Assembly (NCBI RefSeq): GCF_003946025.1
Contig: NZ_RHNR01000038.1
Location: forward strand, 1 to 32,187
Origin: Lacticaseibacillus songhuajiangensis
GTDB taxonomy: Bacteria; Bacillota; Bacilli; Lactobacillales; Lactobacillaceae
DNA length: 32,187 nucleotides
Direction: 5' to 3'
Part shown: positions 8,891 to 15,875 of the stretch, in pieces
Layout of the letters: every line of letters begins with the position of its first letter
Numbering within the stretch: the stretch's first letter is position 1
Notes under the pieces: model-generated
What the model saw: the letters and a program-made list of their open reading frames with translations, nothing else
Databases searched by the model: none
What the model was told of the DNA's origin: nothing
Position numbers and translations under genes: made by a program

Positions 8891-8986
8891 GCATTAGCCG
8901 CATCTACACGGGATTAAATAGCTCACGTTATCTCATCTTGATTTTGCTGACCTCACATTTTGGTTCCACAGCACCCTTCACCCTAG

Positions 8987-9134
8987 ATATCCACATGCGA
9001 ACGTGTATTTGCCGCTTATTTGGTGGAATTGTCCCCCATATCCACAAGCACTTGTGGATAATGTGCACAATTTTGTGCACACGGGCTGTTAATAACTTGT
9101 GGATGCGTGTTTCACAGCTGAATTCTGTGGATTG
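8987..9134. promoter_or_regulatory. Cluster of DnaA-box-like sites
   Basis: One perfect DnaA box (TTATCCACA, minus strand, 9053-9061) lies with two single-mismatch boxes (ATATCCACA at 8987-8995 and 9038-9046) and two two-mismatch boxes on the minus strand (9098-9106, 9126-9134). The 362-bp gap between 8850 and 9214 holds no gene. There is no dnaA, dnaN or AT-rich unwinding region, so this is more likely a DnaA-titrating or DnaA-regulated site than oriC. Confidence 0.5.
9062..9081. promoter_or_regulatory. Perfect palindrome between DnaA-like boxes
   Basis: TGTGCACAA and TTGTGCACA are separated by two bases, a 9+9 perfect dyad directly abutting the perfect DnaA box. It looks like a dimeric repressor operator; the protein that would bind is unknown. 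Confidence 0.55.
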
Positions 9135-9178
9135 CCTCATCTGCGTGTCAGCCTCGTGAACGGCCCGCACGCATGCCG

Positions 9179-9184
9179 TATACT
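9179..9184 (+). promoter_or_regulatory. -10 box of the 9214-9720 gene
   Basis: TATACT about 30 bp upstream of the start codon. No convincing -35 box precedes it, so the promoter may need an activator or the neighbouring DnaA-like sites. Confidence 0.4.
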
Positions 9185-9213
9185 AGAGACATCATCATGA
9201 TGGAGGCGGCAAC

Positions 9214-9720
9214 ATGCAGCAAACGACAACACCAAACCCTTGGGGGCAGACCAAGCGCATCGGCAAATACATTCTGTGGGGAATTGCCGCACTGGTCGTG
9301 GCGTATATGGGCGTGCTCGCCTTCAGCAAGCCGCCGGTCCCGAACGCCGTCTACGGCAAGGATTACGTCAACGCCAGTGCGGCGACCACCAAGACCAGCA
9401 CCCTCGGCGTTGATCACGTGCTGGTGAACACCCAGCTGCATTTTGGCAAAAACTACATGACCGTCACCCGCGTCGGCATTGATGCCGGTAAGGCCGGCCA
9501 TGTCGTGAGCACCACCAAGTTCAGCCGTAAGCAGGTGGTGCGCGATAACTACCTCGCGCACTACGTTGCCCGCAGCATGAAAACGCAGGTCGACATTAGT
9601 AAGTCGCAGACTGTGAACGGCCGGCTGGTGATCATCACCAGCGATGGCACGCGGCTGCGTTTCAACAAGGATTACTCTCAGTTCACGGTTCATGGTCAAA
9701 CCTACCGCAGCAATTATTAG
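9214..9720 (+). CDS. Hypothetical membrane-anchored protein
   Basis: 168 residues, function not recognised. After a short cytoplasmic N-terminus (QQTTTPNPWGQTKRIGK) there is one membrane helix (about 20-38, ILWGIAALVVAYMGVLAF). A polar domain of about 125 residues follows, outside the cell by the positive-inside rule. That domain is rich in beta-forming repeats (NTQLHFGKNYMTVTRVGID, KTQVDISKSQTVNGRLVIIT). No lipobox or cysteine is present. The start ATG follows GGAGG at 7-bp spacing. It stands alone, between the DnaA-box cluster and a set of palindromes. Confidence 0.75.
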   Translation: MQQTTTPNPWGQTKRIGKYILWGIAALVVAYMGVLAFSKPPVPNAVYGKDYVNASAATTKTSTLGVDHVLVNTQLHFGKNYMTVTRVGIDAGKAGHVVSTTKFSRKQVVRDNYLAHYVARSMKTQVDISKSQTVNGRLVIITSDGTRLRFNKDYSQFTVHGQTYRSNY

Positions 9721-9826
9721 TAATATCGGCCGACCCTTCGGTGTCCATTGTACTAACATCGCTAAAGCGATGAGTACAAGTGGCTCCTGACCAATCGGAA
9801 TTACGGTGAGGAGTCGACCCTCAAAC

Positions 9827-9939
9827 GTGCACCAGAATGCAGCTCCTTGCGCCAAACCCCAAATCGCCAGCAACTCCCAAAGTACGGGAATTGCTGGCGA
9901 TTTACGTTAGTGCTCAGGGCTAGTCGCATTCTGGTGCAC
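9827..9939. repeat. Two-tier palindrome, probable family A relative
   Basis: Outer arms GTGCACCAGAATGC (9827-9840) and GCATTCTGGTGCAC (9926-9939) are perfect. Inner arms AAATCGCCAGCAA (9861-9873) and TTGCTGGCGATTT (9891-9903) are also perfect. Size and nested design match family A, and ACGTTAG after the inner arm resembles the family A word, but primary sequence similarity is weak. Smaller hairpins (TTGTACT/AGTACAA, GGCTCCTGACC/GGTGAGGAGTC) fill 9740-9820. Confidence 0.6.
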
Positions 9940-9949
9940 TCTTCACACC

Positions 9950-9980
9950 AAAAAGGCACCCCGCCACTGAACGGGATGCC
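9950..9980 (-). terminator. Intrinsic terminator (minus strand)
   Basis: On the minus strand GGCATCCCG pairs with CGGGGTGCC and is followed by TTTTT. It would stop transcripts from the Fe-S family gene at 10170-10562 after they read through the family A palindrome. Confidence 0.8.
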
Positions 9981-10046
9981 TTCCACTATTGTTGTTGGTG
10001 CTCACGAGGAGCGTGATGCAAAATTTTCTCAGTTAAGTTCAGGCTG

Positions 10047-10155
10047 TGCCAAAGGGCGGTTAGAACCCGATGTACAAGGTAGTGACGACGAAAATCCCGA
10101 TTTTAGGATTTCCGTTGGCACTGCCTTGTACGTTAGGGTTCTGCCTTTGGGCACG
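10047..10155 (+). repeat. Family A nested palindrome, solitary copy
   Basis: Outer arms GTGCCAAAGGGCGGTTAGAA / TTCTGCCTTTGGGCAC (10047-10069 with 10137-10155), middle arms TGTACAAGG / CCTTGTAC, inner arms GAAAATCC / GGATTTCC. The words AAATCCCGATTTTAGGATTT and CCTTGTACGTTAGGG match the T-box copies and the 25.6-kb array. It ends 14 bp from the stop codon of the gene at 10170. Confidence 0.82.
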
Positions 10156-10169
10156 CGGCTCAGTTGCGT

Positions 10170-10562
10170 CTAGCAGTTAGCTGCAGGGCCGCTCTGGCCG
10201 GCTGCAACTTCGGCGTCTTCGTCCACGGTAATGGTGCCAAGGGCGCCGTCAAGCAGACCAGATTCGTCACTCAGCGTGAAGATGTCACCCATCCCCAGGT
10301 CAAGCTTAGGCTGGTTGCCGAAGTACTCGGTGGAGTAGTCCTTCACCAGCACAGGGCCAACAGGAGAGCTCAATTCGACGTTGAAGTCTGCGGTAACCTT
10401 GCTAGGTGCTGCGAGCACGATGTTAAAGTGTGTGTTCAAAGAACATACCCCAACAGCGGAGAATGGTCCTACACCGTCATCCATGTCCAGCAAAATGGTC
10501 TTACCAGGCATGAGCTTCTGCAGCTTTGCGATTGCCTTGTCAGTCATCTTCAGTTCTGTCAT
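10170..10562 (-). CDS. HesB/YqkB-like iron-sulfur cluster biosynthesis family protein
   Basis: A 130-residue cytoplasmic protein of the Fe-S_biosyn fold. The pattern LLDMDDGVGPFSAVGVCSLNTHFNIVL (about 23-50) is typical of the YqkB-type branch common in Firmicutes. Only one internal Cys (in GVCSL) and a C-terminal Cys are present, so it lacks the three-Cys set of true A-type carriers; a scaffold role is not established. The start ATG (10560-10562) follows GGAGGT. It is monocistronic, with a promoter at 10609-10637, and is convergent with nothing nearby. Confidence 0.8.
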   Translation of the reverse strand: MTELKMTDKAIAKLQKLMPGKTILLDMDDGVGPFSAVGVCSLNTHFNIVLAAPSKVTADFNVELSSPVGPVLVKDYSTEYFGNQPKLDLGMGDIFTLSDESGLLDGALGTITVDEDAEVAAGQSGPAANC

Positions 10563-10608
10563 AGTGCTACCTCCTATTGTCCTAAATCTGTCATCTGCTT
10601 ACATTTAT

Positions 10609-10637
10609 ATAGTAACTGGTCGACGATCCAAATGCAA
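10609..10637 (-). promoter_or_regulatory. Promoter of the Fe-S family gene
   Basis: Minus strand TTGCAT (10632-10637), 17-bp spacer, TACTAT (10609-10614), about 45 bp upstream of the ATG. Confidence 0.5.
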
Positions 10638-10668
10638 GCACGAAGTTACAGCTTATTTATTCGTTAAG

Positions 10669-10715
10669 AAATAGCAGCAAACCCGATTGTGATGTAATCA
10701 GGCTTGCTGCTATTT
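10669..10715 (-). terminator. Terminator hairpin downstream of trpS
   Basis: AAATAGCAGCAA pairs with TTGCTGCTATTT. A short U-rich tail exists on both strands, so it can act in either direction. It lies 19 bp after the trpS stop. Confidence 0.7.
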
Positions 10716-10733
10716 TAATGCACATATTTGCGT

Positions 10734-11747
10734 TTAGAAGTAGTTCACACCGATAGCGGCACGGACTTCAGCGAGGGTCTGTTCAGCGACTTCATTCGCC
10801 TTGGCGGAACCCTGCTTCAGCATTTCCGTCACACTGGCCATGTCCTTGGCGTACTCAATCCGGCGGGTGCGGATTGGTTCCAGAACGGCTTCCATGACGT
10901 CAACCAGGTAGCGCTTGATCTTCACGTCACCGAGGCCACCAGCCTGGTAGTGTTCCTTCAGTTCGGCAATCTTCGCCTTGTCAGTCCCGAACATGTCCAG
11001 GTATGTGAAGACCACGTTGCCTTCAATCTGACCAGGATCTTCAATGTGAATGTGGTTCGGGTCAGTGTACATGCTCATGATCTTCTTTTGCACGGTGTCG
11101 GCGTCATCGGAGAGGTAAATCCCGTTGCCCAGGGACTTACTCATCTTGGCGTTACCATCAATACCAGGCAAGCGGCCGCTCCCCTTCGGTGGGAAGTAGC
11201 CTTCAGGTTCAACCAGGGTGTCCGTGTTGTAGGTACGGTTGAAGGTCCGCACGATTTCGCGAGTCTGTTCGAGCATTGGTTCCTGGTCATCGCCAACTGG
11301 CACAGTGTCGGCCTTGAAAGCAGTGATGTCCGCTGCCTGGCTGACTGGGTAAATCAGGAAGCCAGCAGGGACAGATTCACCGAAGGCCTTCTGCTTGATT
11401 TCGGTCTTCACGGTTGGGTTGCGGTTCAAGCGCGAAACGGATACCAAATCCAGGTAGTACATCGTCAGTTCAGACAATGCCGGAATCTGGGACTGAACGA
11501 GGATGGTCGACTTGGCAGGGTCAATCCCGACGGCCAGGTAGTCGAGGGCAACTTCGTGCAGTGAGCGCCGAATCTTTTCGGGGTCGCGCGCATTGTCAGT
11601 CAGTGCCTGCAGGTCCGCAATCATGATGTAGGAATCGTAATTGCCAGAATTTTGCAGTTCCACGCGGTTCTTCAGGGAACCAATGTAGTGGCCAATGTGC
11701 AGCTTACCGGTTGGCCGGTCGCCGGTCAAAATGATCTTCTTTGCCAT
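10734..11747 (-). CDS. trpS: Tryptophanyl-tRNA synthetase
   Basis: Class I synthetase that charges tRNA-Trp. The HIGH-type motif is [12 protein letters not shown] near residues 15-26 and the KMSKS motif ([11 protein letters not shown]) is near 198-205. At 337 residues it has the normal length for bacterial TrpS. The start ATG (11745-11747) is preceded by GGAAG. Its leader is short (about 45 nt) and has no T-box, so control by tRNA-Trp is not seen here. Confidence 0.97.
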   Translation of the reverse strand: MAKKIILTGDRPTGKLHIGHYIGSLKNRVELQNSGNYDSYIMIADLQALTDNARDPEKIRRSLHEVALDYLAVGIDPAKSTILVQSQIPALSELTMYYLDLVSVSRLNRNPTVKTEIKQKAFGESVPAGFLIYPVSQAADITAFKADTVPVGDDQEPMLEQTREIVRTFNRTYNTDTLVEPEGYFPPKGSGRLPGIDGNAKMSKSLGNGIYLSDDADTVQKKIMSMYTDPNHIHIEDPGQIEGNVVFTYLDMFGTDKAKIAELKEHYQAGGLGDVKIKRYLVDVMEAVLEPIRTRRIEYAKDMASVTEMLKQGSAKANEVAEQTLAEVRAAIGVNYF

Positions 11748-11800
11748 GTCTTGCGATACTTCCTTTATTCGTGTTTGCGGGCGCGCCGCATATTGTTTCT

Positions 11801-11806
11801 ATTATA
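11801..11806 (-). promoter_or_regulatory. Extended -10 promoter of trpS
   Basis: Minus strand TGC-TATAAT gives a perfect extended -10 about 54 bp upstream of the trpS ATG. It is divergent from the small-RNA promoter at 11859-11887. Confidence 0.7.
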
Positions 11807-11858
11807 GCACGAGTATTAGGAAGCGCTGGGCAGCAAAATGCTTGTTCAGGCCACTCGG

Positions 11859-11887
11859 TTGACGCCATCTGTATTTCCAGATAAAAT
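11859..11887 (+). promoter_or_regulatory. Strong promoter of the antitoxin-like small RNA
   Basis: TTGACG, 17-bp spacer, TAAAAT: one of the best sigma-A promoters in the window, yet no plus-strand reading frame follows. It drives the RNA at 11894-11986. Confidence 0.8.
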
Positions 11888-11893
11888 AGTGGC

Positions 11894-11986
11894 GTTGAAA
11901 AGAGGCCGCCGGATTCGCCCCGACGACCTCAAACGCAGACCTAGGATGGCTGTGGAGCTAGGCTAAGCTAATGCTTAGCCTTTTTT
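11894..11986 (+). ncRNA. Putative antitoxin small RNA of a type I TA-like locus
   Basis: A roughly 93-nt RNA between the promoter at 11859-11887 and the terminator at 11961-11986. It contains a GC-rich hairpin (GAGGCCGCCGG with CCGACGACCTC, about 11902-11930). The word ATGGCTG (11946-11952) recurs as a direct repeat at 12096-12102, where on the opposite strand it is CAGCCAT at the peptide start codon. The RNA could therefore pair with the start region of the convergent mRNA as well as with its 3' end. This matches the logic of Fst/par modules but is an inference. Confidence 0.6.
11961..11986. terminator. Shared bidirectional terminator
   Basis: GGCTAAGC (11961-11968), loop TAAT, GCTTAGCC (11973-11980), T6. 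The peptide gene's stop codon lies in this hairpin on the minus strand, so the two convergent transcripts overlap here. Confidence 0.85.
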
Positions 11987-12097
11987 AGTACCGCAACGGC
12001 ACGTGCGAACCAATAGGCCGCACGACCGAGCAACACCACGCTCACGGCGAAATTGATCACCGCCAACTTCACCCCACAGTCCTTCCAAGTATTCCAT
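11968..12097 (-). CDS. Small hydrophobic toxin-like peptide, start frame-disrupted
   Basis: The minus strand has an ideal start site: GGAGG (12106-12110), 8 bp, ATG (12095-12097). That frame, however, gives a non-hydrophobic 40-residue product. The frame that looks like a gene begins at GTG (12070-12072) and encodes 34 residues: a membrane helix (LAVINFAVSVVLLG) and a basic tail (LKKAKH). Removing one G from the GGGG run near 12072-12075 would join MEYLEGLW to this helix, giving a typical type I toxin. The ribosome binding site can be masked by GCCACC pairing with GGTGGC upstream. Either the locus is a frameshifted toxin or translation starts at GTG. Confidence 0.5.
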
Positions 12098-12201
12098 GGC
12101 TGCCACCTCCGTTCCCAGGGATTGTTGAGGGGTGGCGGACCATCTTTAAACCTGCTGGGCCATTAAATTGAGGAGCGACCCCAATCGCTTGACCTATCGC
12201 T

Positions 12202-12207
12202 ATTATA
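12202..12207 (-). promoter_or_regulatory. -10 box of the toxin-like mRNA
   Basis: Perfect TATAAT on the minus strand about 105 bp upstream of the ATG, with no good -35. The resulting 5' leader of about 100 nt carries two hairpins, one covering the ribosome binding site. Confidence 0.5.
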
Positions 12208-12242
12208 CCTGCGCGGGTAATGAAACGCTGATGAATACGACA

Positions 12243-12288
12243 AAGCCAGCAAATGCTGCTACAGCGGCATTTGTTGGCTTCGCCTTTT
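12243..12288. terminator. 17-bp hairpin terminator
   Basis: AAGCCAGCAAATGCTGC pairs with GCGGCATTTGTTGGCTT around TACA, followed by CGCCTTTTT. It lies downstream of the S15 hydrolase gene (minus). The better U-tract is on the plus strand. 12289-12412 holds nothing else I can see. Confidence 0.65.
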
Positions 12289-12412
12289 TATTTCACAGCC
12301 ATCATTTTTCTTGTTTCAGCAATCACTAATTCGTTAAGCATACTAATCAATGCACCACACAAAAAACACGCTAATTCGCCATTCCTGACGAATCAACGTG
12401 CCTTCTGAAAAG

Positions 12413-14461
12413 CTATTTCACGGCTTCATCACTCGTAAAGCTGATGTAACTAGCGTGCTCGCCGCCCGTGTAGACGGTCTGCGTGGCAATCACGGAATCA
12501 GTGGTTGCAAACCCATCCGCCGTCCCGTCGTTCGGGAAGATGAAGCCATCGGCAGAGCTCTGCACATCGACGCGCAGTTTGTGACCAGCTGCCAATTGAT
12601 AGGAAGTTTTCTGTGATTTCAAAATGAAATGGTAGACCTCACCTGGTTTAAGCAACTCGGGATTGGACAAGGAATCACGGAACTTCGCGTTCATACAGCC
12701 GTCAGCAATCTGCACGGACCGGCCGTCAGGAAAGACGTCCAGAATCCGCACGACCCAGTCACAGTCCACCGCGCTGGATGACGCAAACAGGTCTGTCTGC
12801 ACCTGACCAACAATGCGCAGTGCCTTTTGTAGTGCTGGGGTCGTGAAGCTAATCACGTCTGGGCGTTGCTCAACTTGCGAGTAGTCCGCGGGGAATTCGA
12901 ATTCATTCTGGGTGACTGAAATCAGCTTCGGTACCGGGTTAGCCGGATCGTGGTCGTAGCTACGGGTTCCCGCTGCCGTTGGGGCAACTTCGCGCAACTG
13001 ACCGGGTGCATCCAAGAACAACCGCTGCGTTGCGCCTGCTGGTGGGAAGGTGTCGGCAATGTGCCAAGCCTCTTCGCCCACCGTGTAGTATTCGCACAGC
13101 GGTCCTTCGTTCACGCCATTGTCCTGGCCGTCCAGGAAGTGGTCAAACCACTGCTGGTGCAGCAAGTCGACGTCGGCACGCACAGCGTATGGTCCAAGGT
13201 GCGTTGGCCCCAGGTCGTACTGCGCGTTACCCCCGTGCAGCCACGGTCCCAGCAAAATGCGGCGCTGGCCGCGCGCGTAGTCCTTAGTGGCGTCGAGCGC
13301 TTCGGTCGTGCCGATGCCGTCATCGTCATACCAGCCGCTCTGGATGAACGCGGGCACCGTAATTTTGTCGGCGCGCGCGTGCCAGTCGCCGCGTTCGATG
13401 AAGTCGTCGTAACGGTTGTGCTTCATGAAGGCGGAAAAGCCAGGAATCTCGTGACCGAGGCCAACCACTGGAATGTCCTTGAGCGGGCGAATTTGGTCGA
13501 GCTTGTCCCAGTCGTCGCGATCCGTCAGCGAGGCGTCAAAGTGCCGGCTGTCGGTGGCAAAAGACCAGGCAACTTGCGCAACAAACGGCGCCCCCTGCCG
13601 GTAGTAGGTGTCGGAGAATGGCCCCCCGGCGGTTACCATGCTAACGATTGCGTTCAGGTGCGGGTTACCACTGGCAGCCGCCGCCCACTGGACGTAGCCC
13701 CCGTAAGAGCCACCAATCATGCCGACCCGGCCGGTGCTCCAGTCCTGCTGCGCAATCCAGTCAATCGTGTCGCTGCCGTCTTCTTCTTCGTGCACCATGG
13801 GCACCCATTCACCCTCGGAATCACCACGGCCACGCACGTCCTGCAAAACAACGGCGTAACCGCGCTTCACGTAGCGCTCCGACATGGCCACGTAGGTTTC
13901 ACGCCCATAAGGGGTCCGCTGCATCACCGTGTGGAACGGGCCGTCGCCTGCGGGTAACAGCACGGTGGCACTCAGCTTGGCGCCATCACGTTGCGGAATC
14001 ATCACGTCAAACTTTTGGGCGATGGCGAGCGGCTGCTGGCTGTAACCAGCGTCCTGCCACAACTTGATGGCCGTTAGACCAACGTACTCCGGCTGCACCA
14101 GCACCGCGGTCACGTCGCGAAACGGCACCTGGAAGCCCACAATCTGGCCGGCATCTTCAATCAGATCCAGTGGGTACTTGTGCTCGCGGTTAACCCAATA
14201 GTGTTCACTGCGGCGCTGGTACTGCGCACCCCAATCGGTCGTGAACGCATCGTCGTTTGCGTGGCCATCAAAGGCGCCTTCCTGCCAGCGGCCGAGAACT
14301 TCGAGAAAATCAATGTTCCCGTACACAGCAAGTTCCTTGCTGTGCGCGGCCGTGAGTGGCGTGAACGTCGTCTCGTCGCCCCACTGCACCTGCACGGCGC
14401 CATCCGCAGCGCGGAAGCGGCCAAATTCCAGACCAGACTGGTAAAAAGCAAATTCAGTCAT
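12413..14461 (-). CDS. CocE/NonD family S15 hydrolase (X-Pro dipeptidyl-peptidase-like)
   Basis: An alpha/beta-hydrolase of the S15 class, 682 residues. The first ~150 residues are an N-terminal extension that I do not assign. The hydrolase core follows: KLSATVLLP, LQDVRGRGDSEGEW, and the nucleophile elbow GGSYGG with Ser near residue 252. Asp and His candidates lie in QSGWYDDDG and LLGPWLHGG. A PepX-type C-terminal jelly roll (about 470-682; FASSSAVDCDWVVRILDVFPDG) ends the protein. Substrate is not fixed: proline peptides, amides or esters are possible. Ser-Asp-His chemistry looks complete. It lies 76 bp downstream of the dipeptide epimerase in the same direction, suggesting peptide catabolism. 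No signal peptide, so cytoplasmic. Confidence 0.85.
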   Translation of the reverse strand: MTEFAFYQSGLEFGRFRAADGAVQVQWGDETTFTPLTAAHSKELAVYGNIDFLEVLGRWQEGAFDGHANDDAFTTDWGAQYQRRSEHYWVNREHKYPLDLIEDAGQIVGFQVPFRDVTAVLVQPEYVGLTAIKLWQDAGYSQQPLAIAQKFDVMIPQRDGAKLSATVLLPAGDGPFHTVMQRTPYGRETYVAMSERYVKRGYAVVLQDVRGRGDSEGEWVPMVHEEEDGSDTIDWIAQQDWSTGRVGMIGGSYGGYVQWAAAASGNPHLNAIVSMVTAGGPFSDTYYRQGAPFVAQVAWSFATDSRHFDASLTDRDDWDKLDQIRPLKDIPVVGLGHEIPGFSAFMKHNRYDDFIERGDWHARADKITVPAFIQSGWYDDDGIGTTEALDATKDYARGQRRILLGPWLHGGNAQYDLGPTHLGPYAVRADVDLLHQQWFDHFLDGQDNGVNEGPLCEYYTVGEEAWHIADTFPPAGATQRLFLDAPGQLREVAPTAAGTRSYDHDPANPVPKLISVTQNEFEFPADYSQVEQRPDVISFTTPALQKALRIVGQVQTDLFASSSAVDCDWVVRILDVFPDGRSVQIADGCMNAKFRDSLSNPELLKPGEVYHFILKSQKTSYQLAAGHKLRVDVQSSADGFIFPNDGTADGFATTDSVIATQTVYTGGEHASYISFTSDEAVK

Positions 14462-14537
14462 CCAAGCATCTCCTTAAATCATATGTACCTGCCGTGCCAC
14501 TTTAAGCACGGCTATTTAGTTTACTATCCATTAACAA

Positions 14538-15602
14538 TTACAGTGTGCAATCAATTCCCAAACCCGGTTTGTCGAGAATGGTGTACTCGCCGCCTTCATT
14601 GGTGAAGCCGCCGCTGATTGCAGGCAGTTCCTCGAAATCGAGGAAGGCGTCCAAATCTGCGTAGTGCACATTATGGTGCGCCGCCACAAAATGCGCAGCA
14701 GCGGCAATCCCCAAGCGCGTTTCAACCATGCACCCAAGCATCGTTGGCACACCCGCAGCTTCTGCAACCGCGTTGATTTGCTGGGCACCGTAGAGACCGG
14801 CCGCCTTTTGCAACTTGATGTTGATGATGTCGGCACTGCCGGTGCTAACGGCGCGCATGGCGTTACCAGCGTTGTGAACACTCTCGTCCAGCATCACCTC
14901 CTGCGCGATTTGTGGTCGCAGCGCTGGCATCGCCGCCAGTTGGTCAGCAGGCAATGGTTGCTCCACCGCGCTGACATCGTTACCCAAGGCCGCCATCATC
15001 CGCGCCGCCTGCTTGGCCGTCCAGCCCTGGTTGGCGTCGATACGAATGTCGATGTCGGGGCCAACCGCCGCGCGAATAGCGCGAATGGTCGCAATGTCGT
15101 GGGCATCGTCGATCCCGCACTTAATTTTGAGCTCCTTGAAGCCCTTGGACACCCAGGCCTTAGCGTCGGCGGCCATCACGTCGACATCATCAATGCCAAT
15201 CGTCATGTCAGAGGTCAAGTGGTTGCTGGAGCCACCAAGCAGTTTGTAAACTGGCACTCCGGCGGCTTTACCCAAAATATCGTAGCAGGCCATGTCGATC
15301 CCGGCTTTTGCCGCGGTGTGCCCCAGCATCGTCTGGTCGAGGACTTCATGCACGTGTTCAATCCGCTGCGGATCTACACCCTTGAGCGCCGCCGCGTATG
15401 TCTGGAGCGCAGCGGTTTCGGTTGCCAAGTTCTCCCCAGTCACCGGTTCGTAGGGACTGCACTCACCATAGCCGGTCACCCCCGCATCGGTTTCCACCTT
15501 CACGATGAGTGTTTGCAACTCGGAAATGCTGTCGAACGAAATCTTGAATACCTTATGTAATTTGACGGTCTGCGGAATCACTGTGACCTGCGTAATCTGC
15601 AT
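14538..15602 (-). CDS. Dipeptide epimerase (L-Ala-D/L-Glu epimerase type, enolase superfamily)
   Basis: 354-residue enolase-superfamily enzyme of the muconate-lactonizing subgroup. The catalytic KxK motif is ELKIKCG (Lys ~160 and ~162); metal ligands are DANQGW (Asp ~188), EQP and DES, and the second catalytic Lys is in NIKLQK. The pattern fits dipeptide epimerases used to recycle murein peptides; o-succinylbenzoate synthase or N-acylamino-acid racemase are less likely but not excluded. The ATG (15600-15602) follows AAAGGAGG. Next to a peptide hydrolase and an OppA lipoprotein, it fits uptake and processing of peptides containing D-residues. A GCCGTG/CACGGC hairpin without U-tract lies in the gap to the hydrolase gene and may tune expression. 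Confidence 0.87.
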   Translation of the reverse strand: MQITQVTVIPQTVKLHKVFKISFDSISELQTLIVKVETDAGVTGYGECSPYEPVTGENLATETAALQTYAAALKGVDPQRIEHVHEVLDQTMLGHTAAKAGIDMACYDILGKAAGVPVYKLLGGSSNHLTSDMTIGIDDVDVMAADAKAWVSKGFKELKIKCGIDDAHDIATIRAIRAAVGPDIDIRIDANQGWTAKQAARMMAALGNDVSAVEQPLPADQLAAMPALRPQIAQEVMLDESVHNAGNAMRAVSTGSADIINIKLQKAAGLYGAQQINAVAEAAGVPTMLGCMVETRLGIAAAAHFVAAHHNVHYADLDAFLDFEELPAISGGFTNEGGEYTILDKPGLGIDCTL

Positions 15603-15815
15603 GAGTTTAATCCTCCTTTAATCTTGATTTGATTGTAGCAGATTAATACGCCCCGCAAAAGCTTTTTCCACACAATTTTCTCATTCCGTCATTAGGCAAC
15701 ATTTTCACGTCGCAACGTTCAGCAACATCGCGTCACACCCGTTTCTATGGCCTGTAGGCAATTCATTCAGAAACATCCGTTATGCCACAGCTACAAATAT
15801 TTTTGGATTTTGCGC

Positions 15816-15844
15816 TTGCAGTTAAATGACAAATCAATTAGACT
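15816..15844 (+). promoter_or_regulatory. Promoter of the oppA-like gene
   Basis: TTGCAG (15816-15821), 17-bp spacer, TAGACT (15839-15844), ending 31 bp upstream of the ATG. The 272-bp gap to the divergent epimerase gene otherwise shows only AT-rich sequence. Confidence 0.6.
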
Positions 15845-15875
15845 TAGCCGTGAAAATAAGAAAGAGGTGCTCACT

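Noticed and set aside
8987..9134. Chromosomal origin of replication
   Set aside because: No dnaA/dnaN, no AT-rich unwinding repeats and too few good boxes; kept only as a DnaA-box-like cluster.
9827..10155. Integron attC-like sites
   Set aside because: The palindromes are perfect and nested, lack the RYYYAAC core sites, and no integrase or gene cassettes are present.
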